Positions 33,757-41,598 of a DNA stretch of 52,382 nucleotides are shown piece after piece. Under the pieces are notes generated by a model. That model did no database searches. It was given only the letters and a program-made list of their open reading frames with translations, and was not told the origin of the DNA. The position numbers and the translations under genes are program-made. Source of the DNA: Deltaproteobacteria bacterium (GTDB lineage: Bacteria > Myxococcota_A > Polyangia > Fen-1088); NCBI GenBank assembly GCA_016935975.1, contig JAFGPX010000313.1, positions 1 through 52,382 on the forward strand. Reading direction: 5' to 3'. Every line of letters begins with the position of its first letter. The stretch's first letter is position 1.

Positions 33757-33840
33757 CGTAAATTATTGAATTTATTACCGAATACCCATAATGGCGGAAA
33801 TGTATTCAAAGGTCGCATCAAGTAGTATAATGTATGCAAG
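33757..33840 (+). promoter_or_regulatory. AT-rich promoter island with dyad
   Basis: About one third G+C by hand count, in a window mostly near two thirds. It contains a dyad, GTAA/ATT arms against AAT/TTAC arms, centred on 33768 (33758-33778), with the nested TAAATT-attg-AATTTA. Perfect TATAAT at 33826-33831, 9 nt before the ATG at 33841. Confidence 0.7.
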
Positions 33841-34398
33841 ATGCGATCTTCACGGTTTCTTCTTCTTCCTGGCATCTTTGCGCTTTCGGTCGGTTGCTCG
33901 GCCGCCACTTCGCAGAGCATCCACCCGACCACGACGCGCGTGCGCTCCGCATCGGTGACCACGAAGCGGGCGCACGGCAAACCCACACGTTCCAGACCCG
34001 GGCCGGTCGAGGCGTCGCTCGCCAGCCGTGGCATCCGTTTCGGCACCGATGGCTCGGCACGGGCGCTCTTCGCCTTCGTGCGCGAGCATTTCCCGACGAT
34101 TCCGGCCCACAGCGCCAGCCGCGGCGACGTGCTCTTCTTCGACATGGGCGACGGGTGCGGAAGCCACGCGGGGCTCGTCGAAACCGTCGAGCCCAGCGGC
34201 CGCATCGGCTTTCGCGAGCGGCGCGACGGCGATACTCGCCACAGCTATGTCACGCCCCGCGAACCGGCGGTGCGGCGCGATGGCCGGGGCAGGATCCTGA
34301 ACACCTTCCTGCGACCCAAGCGCTTGGACGACGGTCCCGAGCGCACCTACTTCGCGGGGCAAATGCTCTGCGCGGTCTTTCGCGTCGAGACTCGCTAG
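33841..34398 (+). CDS. lipoprotein with NlpC/P60- or CHAP-like domain lacking an obvious catalytic Cys
   Basis: 185 aa. Lipoprotein signal (LLLPGIFALSVGCSA, Cys19), a basic linker, then a domain with RGDVLFFDMGDGCGSHAGLVETV, GRIGFRERRDG and LNTFLRPKRLDDGPERTYFAGQMLC. GDVLFF followed by SHxGLV matches the second half of NlpC/P60 and CHAP amidase domains, including the catalytic His. The region where DCSG would be expected reads GTDGSARALFAFV, without Cys, so it may be inactive or have a different chemistry. Expressed from an AT-rich promoter unlike its neighbours. Confidence 0.65.
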   Translation: MRSSRFLLLPGIFALSVGCSAATSQSIHPTTTRVRSASVTTKRAHGKPTRSRPGPVEASLASRGIRFGTDGSARALFAFVREHFPTIPAHSASRGDVLFFDMGDGCGSHAGLVETVEPSGRIGFRERRDGDTRHSYVTPREPAVRRDGRGRILNTFLRPKRLDDGPERTYFAGQMLCAVFRVETR

Positions 34399-34549
34399 CC
34401 GCGGCGCGGTCGCGTGGAGAGCCGCCGAGCTTCGCGCGGCGCGGACCATCGCGCGCGGGCATGGAAGCCCTTGCACGGAGGCTCGCAGGGGTTGCATGGC
34501 AACGTTTTCTGCGCTTGCCACCCCGGCCACCTTGACCGACTCTAGGGGC

Positions 34550-35884
34550 ATGATCATCACCTTGCGTGAAGCCCGGGCCGAGGCGCGAAAGCTGCGCGAG
34601 CAGGGGGATTTCGCGCGCGCCCTCACCGTCTACCAGCACATTCTCGCGGCGGTTCCCCTCGACTACGAGGTGCGCATGCTGGTGGCCGACGTGCTCGTCG
34701 AGGCCTGCGAGTCTGAAGCCGCAGCCCAACTCTATCGCACGATCGCCATTCACGACATCCGGGCCGGGCATCCGCTGCCCGCGCTCGTCGGTTGCCAGGC
34801 CCTGGCGAAGCTCGGCCGACCCATTGGCGACATCGAGGCCCTGCTGGTCCAGACCTATGCCTCGGGCTCGCCGTACCTGGCCCGTTTTGCCATCCGCCCG
34901 GCGCCGGTCGATCCGAACACCAAGTTCGAATCCGGCAGCATCGCCAGCCCGAAGTCGCTGCAGCACGCGGCCGAGCACGCGCTGCGCGCCGCTCTCGATC
35001 TCTCTGTCTACGTCGGCTACCAGGAGCAGTACCATCCGCTGCCCTTCCTGTCCGAGCTGTCGCAGGAATCCTTCATCGCGGTGGCGCGCACGCTCGCCGT
35101 CCTGCGCCTCAAGCACGGGCAACTCGTCATGCGCCAGGGCGATGTCGGCGATTCGCTCTTCCTGGTGGCGAGCGGAGAGCTCTTGGTGTTCGTGGACACC
35201 CCGCAAGGGCCGAGGGACGTGGCGCGTCTGTTCGAGAACACGCTCTTCGGCGAGATGGCCTTGATCACCGGTCAGCCGCGCACCGCCTCCGTGGCCGTCG
35301 TGGGCGAGGCCGATGTCATCCAGGTGAGCAAGGCGGCCTTGCTGCAGGTCATGCTGGCGGTCCCGTCGGTGCGCGACGCGCTCGATCGCTTCTCGCGCGA
35401 GCGCCTGATCAAGAATCTGCTGCAGACCTCGCCGCTCTTCGCGCCGTTCACCAAGTCGCAGCAGGGGGAGCTGCTGCGCCACTTCGAAGGGCACGAGATC
35501 GAGGCCGGCGTCGATGTCATCACCGAGGGCGAACCGGGCAAGGGACTGTTCCTCATCCTCTCCGGCGAGGTCGATGTCCTCAAGGATGCCGGAGGGTCCT
35601 CGCCGGCGACGCTGGCGCACCTCAAGAGCGGCGACATGTTCGGCGAGATGTCGCTCGTCACCGACCAGCCCACCACCGCCACGGTGCGCGCGACCTTGCC
35701 CACGACGGTGCTCTTCTTGGCGCGCGAATACGTGGAGCGCTTGGCCGCGGCCGTGCCGGAGATCGAGGCTTACTTCGAGGAGCTGGCCATGAACCGCGCG
35801 CGCGACAACACCATGCGCAAGGAACGAGGCGCGGTGCCGGCCGAAGCGGTCGAGGTCGATCTCAGCGACATCGTCCCGGTCTAG
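34550..35884 (+). CDS. protein with TPR-like N-terminus and two cyclic-nucleotide-binding domains
   Basis: 444 aa. The N-terminal helical part (REARAEARKLREQGDFARALTVYQHILAAVPLDYEVRML) is TPR-like. Two CNB domains follow at about 170-290 and 295-410: QGDVGDSLFLVASGELLVF with FGEMALITGQPRTASV, and EGEPGKGLFLILSGEVDVL with FGEMSLVTDQPTTATV. The Arg in QPRTA of domain 1, which contacts the cyclic phosphate in cAMP-binding domains, is Thr in domain 2, so domain 2 may bind differently. No HTH, so it is a cytoplasmic sensor or scaffold. It could read a signal from the cyclase at 46565. Confidence 0.88.
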   Translation: MIITLREARAEARKLREQGDFARALTVYQHILAAVPLDYEVRMLVADVLVEACESEAAAQLYRTIAIHDIRAGHPLPALVGCQALAKLGRPIGDIEALLVQTYASGSPYLARFAIRPAPVDPNTKFESGSIASPKSLQHAAEHALRAALDLSVYVGYQEQYHPLPFLSELSQESFIAVARTLAVLRLKHGQLVMRQGDVGDSLFLVASGELLVFVDTPQGPRDVARLFENTLFGEMALITGQPRTASVAVVGEADVIQVSKAALLQVMLAVPSVRDALDRFSRERLIKNLLQTSPLFAPFTKSQQGELLRHFEGHEIEAGVDVITEGEPGKGLFLILSGEVDVLKDAGGSSPATLAHLKSGDMFGEMSLVTDQPTTATVRATLPTTVLFLAREYVERLAAAVPEIEAYFEELAMNRARDNTMRKERGAVPAEAVEVDLSDIVPV

Positions 35885-35907
35885 CGAACGCAGCCTGGCC
35901 TTGTCTG

Positions 35908-36546
35908 TCAGCCGCCGTCCGAAGCGCGATTCTCGCGCAGGCGCTCGAAGGCCTCCTGCCGCACGCGCGGGTCCGGATCGCGCAACTCGCGAATGAGGCT
36001 GTCGCGCGTCAGCCGGTCTTCGCCCCGTCGCTCCCCCGGTCCGGCCTCTCCCCGCTCCACGGGGAGAGGCGGCCGAGCGGAGAGCGGCGGGTGAGGGGCG
36101 TCTGGCGAGAGCGCAAATCTCGGCGGGCGTGGGGCCGACGCGGCGCTGGCTTTCCCGGGGGCAGACCAGAAACCATGCACGCGCTCGGCGCGCTCGATGC
36201 TGATCCGGGTTTCCATCACCAGATCGAGCGCGGTGCGTAGGCGGCCGTCACTTCTAGGGTGTTCGAGGAGCAGGATGAGATCGGCATCGCTCCAGTCGTC
36301 GGACGTGGCGCGATGGGGCTCGTGCTGGGCCAGCTTGGCCTTCAGGGCGAGGATTTCGGCCCGGGGGTAGAAGGCCGCCCGCATGGGGCCGCGCACCGAG
36401 CGGAGCAGGCCCTGGTGCTCGAACTCGCGGACCTTGAACTCGCTGGCGAAACCGAGGACAGCGGCGGCCTGGCGGCGAGTCAGGTACCCTTCGCAGCCCG
36501 CCGGCCGGCGAAGCTGTTTGCGAACCGTCAACGGAGTGCGTGGCAT
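35908..36546 (-). CDS. DNA-binding (MerR/excisionase-like HTH) protein with embedded REP-like hairpin
   Basis: 212 aa. An HTH-17/MerR-like segment at about residues 18-70: GYLTRRQAAAVLGFASEFKVREFEHQGLLRSVRG then FYPRAEILALKAKLA. The middle is low-complexity Pro/Arg-rich, encoded by a repeat-like sequence that includes a perfect hairpin. The C-terminus (RDSLIRELRDPDPRVRQEAFERLRE) looks like a HEAT-type helix. The start at 36546 is supported by TATCGT 8 nt upstream. Upstream lies an array of CCATCGG direct repeats, a candidate operator. Confidence 0.65.
   Translation of the reverse strand: MPRTPLTVRKQLRRPAGCEGYLTRRQAAAVLGFASEFKVREFEHQGLLRSVRGPMRAAFYPRAEILALKAKLAQHEPHRATSDDWSDADLILLLEHPRSDGRLRTALDLVMETRISIERAERVHGFWSAPGKASAASAPRPPRFALSPDAPHPPLSARPPLPVERGEAGPGERRGEDRLTRDSLIRELRDPDPRVRQEAFERLRENRASDGG
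36044..36070. repeat. perfect REP-like hairpin inside coding sequence
   Basis: Arms GCCTCTCCCCG (36044-36054) and CGGGGAGAGGC (36060-36070) with a 5-nt loop, followed by GCGGGTGAGGGG-type sequence. This resembles common bacterial intergenic CCTCTCCCC/GGGGAGAGG repeats but here is translated in frame. Confidence 0.7.
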
Positions 36547-36554
36547 CGCCTTCG

Positions 36555-36560
36555 ACGATA
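36555..36560 (-). promoter_or_regulatory. -10-like hexamer, leaderless type
   Basis: TATCGT on the minus strand, 8 nt before the ATG at 36546. Confidence 0.5.
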
Positions 36561-36596
36561 GGCCAGCTCTGCGGGGAGGCAAGTTTTCGCCAACTT

Positions 36597-36771
36597 CCAT
36601 CGGGGTTGCATCATCCTCAGGGCGGCGCACAACGCGCGCGCCCCCATCGGAGGCGCGCCAGGCTGCATCGGACTTCCATCGGGATTCTCACGGGGGCGAC
36701 ATCCCAGGGAGATCGGATCTCCATCGGACTCCCATCGTCCGTTGCTCGCATCTAGCTCCGCTCTCCATCGA
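36597..36771. promoter_or_regulatory. array of CCATCGG direct repeats (candidate operator)
   Basis: CCATCGG or one-mismatch copies at 36597, 36644, 36665, 36676, 36721, 36732 and 36765. Two pairs (36665/36676 and 36721/36732) are 11 bp apart start to start, about one helical turn, forming near-identical CATCGGACT(T/C)CCATCG blocks 56 bp apart. The array sits in the divergent gap between the HTH gene and the DUF1517 gene. Confidence 0.6.
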
Positions 36772-36876
36772 AGTCTGGGCTGGCGCCAGGGCAGCCCGGC
36801 GGCGCGGCCTCGCTGGCATCGGGCTTTGCCTTTGCGCGAGCGGGCCGCTAAGCTCTCCGGACCCCAGGGCCCCATC

Positions 36877-37833
36877 ATGCGCGTGCTTCGCTTCCTTTTT
36901 CTCGCTTGCGTCCTTGCCTTTGCCAGCGTCGCCTACGCCGGCCCCAGATCCGGGAGCAGCTTCGGCGGCTTTCGCGGCTTCCGCTCGAGCCCGATCAGCC
37001 GATCGGTTCCGGGCGGCCTTTCGCGCGGTCTTTCCAGCGGTCGGAGCAGCTTCGGCGGTGGCTCGAGTTTCGTTTTTCTGCCCAGCTTCGGTTGGGGCTA
37101 CGGCGGGATGGGCTACGGCGGCGGCATGGGAATGCTGGGCAACCTGGTGCTGGTCGGGATCGTTTGTCTGGGCGCGATCATGGTGGTGCGCTCGATCCGG
37201 CGAGCCTCCCAGCGAGGTGCGCCGACCTATCGCGCAGAATACGACGACTACGACGATGCCTCCCGGTCGATGAATCGCTGCTATGTCTACAAGGTGCAGC
37301 TTGGCATCGGCCGGTCGGGCCGCGGCATCCAGAAGCGGTTGGAGGAATTCGCCACCACGGGCGACACCGCGACCGAGCTGGGGCTCGCCGAGCTCTTGCG
37401 TCAGACCGCGTTGGAGATGATGCGCGAAAAGGATGCTGTCCGCTACGGCTTGGTCGAGCCGGGCGGTCCGTACAGCCTGACCAACGGCGAGGCCAAGATC
37501 AATGGCGCCGCCATGGCCGAGCGCTCGCGCTTCCAGGTCGAACGGGTGCGCGGGGCGGGGGGCCAAGTCAGACGCTCGGACGCCGCTGCCTCGGTGGGCG
37601 GCGAGGCGCTCGAGTTCCTCGTGGTCACGGTCTTGGTGGCGACCCGGGAGCCGCTTTCGAGCCTGCAGAAGATCGAGGACCGCGCGGGGCTCGACGCGGT
37701 TCTGGCCGAGCTTGGCTCCGTGCCGGCGAGCAACCTCCTCGGCTTGGAGGTGGTGTGGACCCCCGCCGACCCGGAAGACTCCCTGACCGAGACCGACCTC
37801 ATGGTCACCTATCCCGAGATGCGGAGCTTGTGA
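36877..37833 (+). CDS. DUF1517-like membrane protein
   Basis: 318 aa. Signal peptide (FLFLACVLAFASVAYA), a Gly/Ser/Phe/Arg-rich segment (SGSSFGGFRGFRSSPISRS), a hydrophobic TM (MLGNLVLVGIVCLGAIMVV, about residues 87-105), then a cytoplasmic domain of about 200 residues with QLGIGRSGRGIQKRLEEFA, ALEFLVVTVLVATREPL and LLGLEVVWTPADPEDSLTETDL. This is the DUF1517 layout. Function unknown. Co-oriented and 1 bp from a DUF350 gene; this pairing suggests a membrane complex. It may be controlled by the CCATCGG array upstream. Confidence 0.82.
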   Translation: MRVLRFLFLACVLAFASVAYAGPRSGSSFGGFRGFRSSPISRSVPGGLSRGLSSGRSSFGGGSSFVFLPSFGWGYGGMGYGGGMGMLGNLVLVGIVCLGAIMVVRSIRRASQRGAPTYRAEYDDYDDASRSMNRCYVYKVQLGIGRSGRGIQKRLEEFATTGDTATELGLAELLRQTALEMMREKDAVRYGLVEPGGPYSLTNGEAKINGAAMAERSRFQVERVRGAGGQVRRSDAAASVGGEALEFLVVTVLVATREPLSSLQKIEDRAGLDAVLAELGSVPASNLLGLEVVWTPADPEDSLTETDLMVTYPEMRSL

Positions 37834-37834
37834 C

Positions 37835-38068
37835 ATGCCGCCGCTTTCCCCGGCCCCTCTGTGGCGCATGATCCTCGATGTCACGCTCCTCGGGGTCACG
37901 GGCATCGTGCTGCTCATCCTGGGCTACTACATCTGGGAGGTGGTGACTCCCTACAACTTGCGGCGCGAGCTGCAGGACAACAAGAACGTGGCGGTCGCGG
38001 TGGTCGCGGCATCGTTCATCGTCGGCATGGCGCTGGTGCTGGCGGCCGCCCTGCTGCGCAATCGATGA
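37835..38068 (+). CDS. DUF350 small membrane protein
   Basis: 77 aa, two transmembrane segments (ILDVTLLGVTGIVLLILGYYIW and VAVAVVAASFIVGMALVLAAAL) separated by VTPYNLRRELQDNKN, the DUF350 pattern in which the NxAVA motif begins the second helix. The start lies 1 bp after the DUF1517 stop, implying coupled translation. Function unknown; DUF350 proteins often occur in two- or four-TM forms next to envelope genes. Confidence 0.85.
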   Translation: MPPLSPAPLWRMILDVTLLGVTGIVLLILGYYIWEVVTPYNLRRELQDNKNVAVAVVAASFIVGMALVLAAALLRNR

Positions 38069-38165
38069 GAGCGGCGAACCCGTACCCTGTTTCCCCGCCG
38101 AGAGCGTGGCTTGATCCCCGCGCTGCGTGCGGATAGATTGGTGCAGAGTATGGGTGCCCGCGGCG

Positions 38166-39989
38166 ATGCATAAGCTGCTCATCGAGGACGACGAAGGGAA
38201 GACGGTCGCCGTTCCTCTCATTCGCGAAGAAATCACCATCGGCCGGATGGAGGGCAACACCGTCCGCCTGACCGAGCAGAACGTTTCCCGGAAGCACGCG
38301 CGCTTGCTCCTGCGCGATGGGGTGCTGAGCATCCAGGATCTGGGCAGCTACAACGGCACGAGTCTGAACGGCAGCGCCCTGTCCGGCATGGCCACGCTGA
38401 AGGATGGCGATGTCATTCTGATCGGCGACTACCGCCTGGGCATTCAAGAGGAGAAGCCCGACCACGCCGAAGCCCCGGCGTCGGCGGCGGCCGTGGCGGC
38501 CGCGGGATCACCCGCGGCGGCGGCTGCCCCCGTCAAGGACGCGCTGGAGGGGCAGCCTACGATTCCCATCAGCACGATGGCCGCGCCGTCCGCTCTGGGC
38601 GAGCTTCCGGCTCGGCTTGCGATGGTTGGCCGCTTCATGGCCGGCACCGAGTTCGTTCTCGACCGGCCGTCGCTCGTCATCGGCCGCACCCCCGAGAACG
38701 ACATCGTCATCAACCACAAGTCGATCTCTCGGCACCACGCGAAGATCGTGCGCGACGGCGCTCGCTACGTCATTCTGGATCTGGAAAGCGCCAACGGCGT
38801 TCGCGTCGGCGGTGTCGACCACGAGCGGGTCGAGTTGCAGGCCGGTGACGTCATCGAGCTCGGCGAAGTCCGTCTGCGCTTCTTGGTCGGCGACAGCGCC
38901 CTTTATGACGAGCCGGTCCTGTGGTACCGGAACAAGGGCAAACTGGCTGCGGTCGCCGGGGCAGGCGCCCTGGCTTTGGGTGTCCTGCTCTACTTCTCCT
39001 TCTCCGGCGGCTCGGGGCACCGGACCAAGGTGGAGCCTTTGCCGAGCGCGCCGGTGGTCGCTCCCGTGGTGCAGCCAACTCCGTCCGTGCCGCCGCCGGC
39101 ACCTGCGGCCGCGCCGAAACCCGCAGAGCCCGTCGTGCCCACCGCGGACCTGCTGGCGGACGCCAGGCAACGCGCCCAAGCGGAAGAATGGGAGGAGGCG
39201 CTCGCGCTTGTGGCCAAGGCCGAGGCGCAGGAGCCAGGCTCGGCCGACGCGGCCAACCTGCGCAAGGCCATCGATGCGGAGAAGCAGTACAGCGAGAAGT
39301 TCGCGGCCTTGCAGGCTTCTTTCGCCAAACAGGACTTCGATGCCGTCGTGCAAGGCGCGCAGGAGATCCCCCAAGAGAGCATGTACAAACCTCGCGTGGT
39401 CGAGCTGTACGACAAGGCCCAGGTCCGCTTCGTGGCTGTCCACCTGGAGGCCGCCGCGGCCAAGCTGGCCGCCAAGGACTGCGACGAGGCCCGCCGCGAA
39501 GCCGAGCTGGTGCTTGGCGTCCAGGCGAAGCACAAGAAGGCCGCCGCCATCGTCAAGCGCTGCGAGGCCATGGCCGCCGCGCCCAAGGCGGCGCCTGCCG
39601 CTGAGAAACCCGAACCGGCCGCGCCCAAACCCACGCCGCGCCGTGCGGCCGCGTCGCCCGCGGTGGCGGCCAAGGCGGCCGGGGCCAAGCCGGGCCGTGC
39701 CAGAGCGGCCGAAAGCGCCAAGCCCGAGCCTGCGCCCGCGGCCGATGCCGAGAAGCTGATCAAGGACGCGCAGCAGGCGTGGCTGCGCGGACAACACGCG
39801 GCAGCCATCGAGGCCGCTCGAAAGGCTCTGCGCGTTAAGCCCGGTCTCACCAACGCGTATCAGATCATCGCCATCTGTTCATGTGCCCTGCGCGATGCCT
39901 CTGGTGCGGCCAAGGCCTATGAGAAGCTCGACGAGCGCAACAAGCTCTACGTGAAGTCGTCGTGCCAGAAGAACGGGATCAGTTTTTGA
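38166..39989 (+). CDS. double-FHA-domain protein with single membrane span and TPR-like C-terminus
   Basis: 607 aa. FHA1 at about 1-95 (ITIGRMEGNTVRL, VSRKHARLLL, DLGSYNGTSLNG) and FHA2 at about 150-245 (LVIGRTPENDIVI, ISRHHAKIV, DLESANGVRVGG), each with the Arg, Ser-Arg-x-His and Asn residues that read phosphothreonine. A TM follows (LAAVAGAGALALGVLLYFSFS, about 258-280), then a Pro linker and a TPR/helical part (ADLLADARQRAQAEEWEEALALVAKAEAQEPG and a C-terminal TPR). The FHA part is cytoplasmic and is a likely reader of the window's Ser/Thr kinases. Confidence 0.92.
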   Translation: MHKLLIEDDEGKTVAVPLIREEITIGRMEGNTVRLTEQNVSRKHARLLLRDGVLSIQDLGSYNGTSLNGSALSGMATLKDGDVILIGDYRLGIQEEKPDHAEAPASAAAVAAAGSPAAAAAPVKDALEGQPTIPISTMAAPSALGELPARLAMVGRFMAGTEFVLDRPSLVIGRTPENDIVINHKSISRHHAKIVRDGARYVILDLESANGVRVGGVDHERVELQAGDVIELGEVRLRFLVGDSALYDEPVLWYRNKGKLAAVAGAGALALGVLLYFSFSGGSGHRTKVEPLPSAPVVAPVVQPTPSVPPPAPAAAPKPAEPVVPTADLLADARQRAQAEEWEEALALVAKAEAQEPGSADAANLRKAIDAEKQYSEKFAALQASFAKQDFDAVVQGAQEIPQESMYKPRVVELYDKAQVRFVAVHLEAAAAKLAAKDCDEARREAELVLGVQAKHKKAAAIVKRCEAMAAAPKAAPAAEKPEPAAPKPTPRRAAASPAVAAKAAGAKPGRARAAESAKPEPAPAADAEKLIKDAQQAWLRGQHAAAIEAARKALRVKPGLTNAYQIIAICSCALRDASGAAKAYEKLDERNKLYVKSSCQKNGISF

Positions 39990-40064
39990 GCCCTTCGCGA
40001 TCGGCATCGTTACGCAGGGCAGTCCAACCGAGGGGAAATCCGTGGTATCTTAGCGCTTCCCACC

Positions 40065-40475
40065 ATGGGCAACGAGGCGACGCCGCTCATCCGACTCGTG
40101 GCAGCCGTCATCGAACGTGACGGCCGCTATCTCATCACCCAGCGCCGCCCCTCCGCCGTGCTGCCCGGGCTCTGGGAGTTCCCGGGAGGTCGCGTGGAGG
40201 AAGGCGAGACGGACGAGGAAGCCCTGCGCCGCGAGCTGCGCGAACGGCTTGGCGCCGAGGTCTTGGTGAAGGCCCGCATGGCGCACCGGGTTCACCGCTA
40301 TGATGGCTATTCGGTGGATCTGAATCTGTTCCATGCCGACATCGCACCAGGGCAGGAGCCCCAGGCCGTGCGCGTGGCCGAATTGCGCTGGGTGCCGTCG
40401 AACGAGTTCGAGAAGTACCCGTTCCCCGCCGCCGACCAAGCCACGACCGACCTGCTGCTGGGTTTCCGGCGGTGA
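40065..40475 (+). CDS. Nudix hydrolase (MutT/8-oxo-dGTPase-like)
   Basis: 136 aa. Begins LIRLVAAVIERDGRYLITQRRP, then LPGLWEFPGGRVEEGETDEEALRRELRERLG, the Nudix box. Relative to MutT (RELQEEVG) the second Glu of the EE pair is Arg (RELRERLG), removing one usual metal ligand. Otherwise the short MutT layout is complete (LRWVPSNEFEKYPFPAAD). It may hydrolyse oxidised nucleotides or other nucleoside diphosphate derivatives; specificity unknown. TATCTT lies 13 nt upstream of the ATG. Confidence 0.88.
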   Translation: MGNEATPLIRLVAAVIERDGRYLITQRRPSAVLPGLWEFPGGRVEEGETDEEALRRELRERLGAEVLVKARMAHRVHRYDGYSVDLNLFHADIAPGQEPQAVRVAELRWVPSNEFEKYPFPAADQATTDLLLGFRR

Positions 40476-40505
40476 TGGTGGCGCGCAAGGCGCAGTCGAT
40501 GGCGG

Positions 40506-40985
40506 CTACGAGCCTGGCGCGCAGAACTTGACGACGGTGCTCTCGTTCGCGTTGGCCAACAGAGCGATGCTGCCGTAGGTGCTCTGGCTCGAGGGCCGGC
40601 CTTCGACGCCGGCCTCGCGGCACACATAGCCGCCGCGGCAGTCGCCGTTGCTGCCGCACTTCTTCTCGCAGTAGCGGCGCTCGGACGCGCGCGGGACGCA
40701 GAAGCCATCGGGCAGGCAAAGCTCGCTGCTTGAGCAAGCCGCGTCACTGGCGCAGGGAGCGCCGGGCGAGTCGTAGGGGAAGATACGAATGCAGACCGCC
40801 TCGGACGGGCACGACCGCTCGTCGCAGCCGTTGATCGTGCAGTACCCGCCGGGCTGAGAGAGATCGCAATCGCGGGTTCCGTCTTCGGCGCAGTCGACGT
40901 TCGTGGTGCACGGATCGCCGATCTCCTTGCCGCAAGCCGGGGCCAGCAATGCGAGAAACCAAAAAGCTGCGAAGGCGCGAGGCAC
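40506..40985 (-). CDS. Cys-rich secreted lipoprotein
   Basis: 159 aa from a GTG at 40985, chosen because it gives a compact lipoprotein signal (RAFAAFWFLALLAPACG). The mature part has about 17 Cys in repeated small motifs (GDPCTTNVDCAEDGTRDCDL, GAPCASDAACSSSELCLPDGFCVP, YCEKKCGSNGDCRGGYVCREAG), typical of myxobacterial disulfide-rich EGF- or Dickkopf-like surface lipoproteins. Function unknown. GATACT lies 6 nt before the GTG. An earlier in-frame ATG exists but adds an improbable basic extension. Confidence 0.72.
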   Translation of the reverse strand: MPRAFAAFWFLALLAPACGKEIGDPCTTNVDCAEDGTRDCDLSQPGGYCTINGCDERSCPSEAVCIRIFPYDSPGAPCASDAACSSSELCLPDGFCVPRASERRYCEKKCGSNGDCRGGYVCREAGVEGRPSSQSTYGSIALLANANESTVVKFCAPGS

Positions 40986-41107
40986 GGGCGGAGTATCTGC
41001 CACAAACCCGCGGGGAATCAACGCAGGAGTGCCCCGAGGGCCGGGGGCGCCAGGAAACCGAGAACCCCACCGTTCGCGGCCGTGCCTACCATGGCCCGGC
41101 TTTGGGG

Positions 41108-41113
41108 TATTCT
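41108..41113 (+). promoter_or_regulatory. -10-like hexamer, leaderless type
   Basis: TATTCT, 8 nt before the ATG at 41122. Confidence 0.5.
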
Positions 41114-41121
41114 GCCCCGCC

Positions 41122-41595
41122 ATGGTTGCCTATCTCGGATTGGGATCGAATCTCGGCGACCGCCAGGCCGAGATCACGGCCGCCGTGAGCGCACTGGCCA
41201 GGGCAGGCCGCGTTGCCGCTACCAGCGCGCTTTACGAGACCGACCCCGAGGGCGGCGCGCGCCAGCCCTGCTACGTCAACGCTGCCGTGCGGCTGGAAAC
41301 CTCGCTCTCCGCGCGCGCGCTGCTTAAGGCTTGCCTCGACATCGAGCGCGCACGCGGCCGCGTGCGGTCTTCGGGTGCGTGCAAAGGCCCACGCCTCATC
41401 GATATCGATGTGCTGCTCTACGGCGCGGAGGTCATCGCCGAGCCGGGATTGCGCGTCCCCCATCCGTTGTTGCTCATGCGGCCCTTCGTGCGTATTCCAC
41501 TCGCGGACGTGGCTCTGCCGGGCCTGCGGCACCCGGGCAACGGCGAAGGGCTCGATCTTTGCGTCCCCGACGCGACCGTGCGCCGGATTGACTGA
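41122..41595 (+). CDS. folK: 2-amino-4-hydroxy-6-hydroxymethyldihydropteridine pyrophosphokinase
   Basis: 157 aa. HPPK motifs: AYLGLGSNLGDRQAEI, SALYETDPEGG, YVNAAVRLETSL, GPRLIDIDVLLYG (the metal-binding DxD) and VPHPLLLMRPFVRIPLADV. It transfers pyrophosphate from ATP to 6-hydroxymethyl-dihydropterin in folate synthesis. The start is fixed by homology and by TATTCT 8 nt upstream. Convergent, 3 bp from the TerB-like gene. Confidence 0.94.
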   Translation: MVAYLGLGSNLGDRQAEITAAVSALARAGRVAATSALYETDPEGGARQPCYVNAAVRLETSLSARALLKACLDIERARGRVRSSGACKGPRLIDIDVLLYGAEVIAEPGLRVPHPLLLMRPFVRIPLADVALPGLRHPGNGEGLDLCVPDATVRRID

Positions 41596-41598
41596 TGC

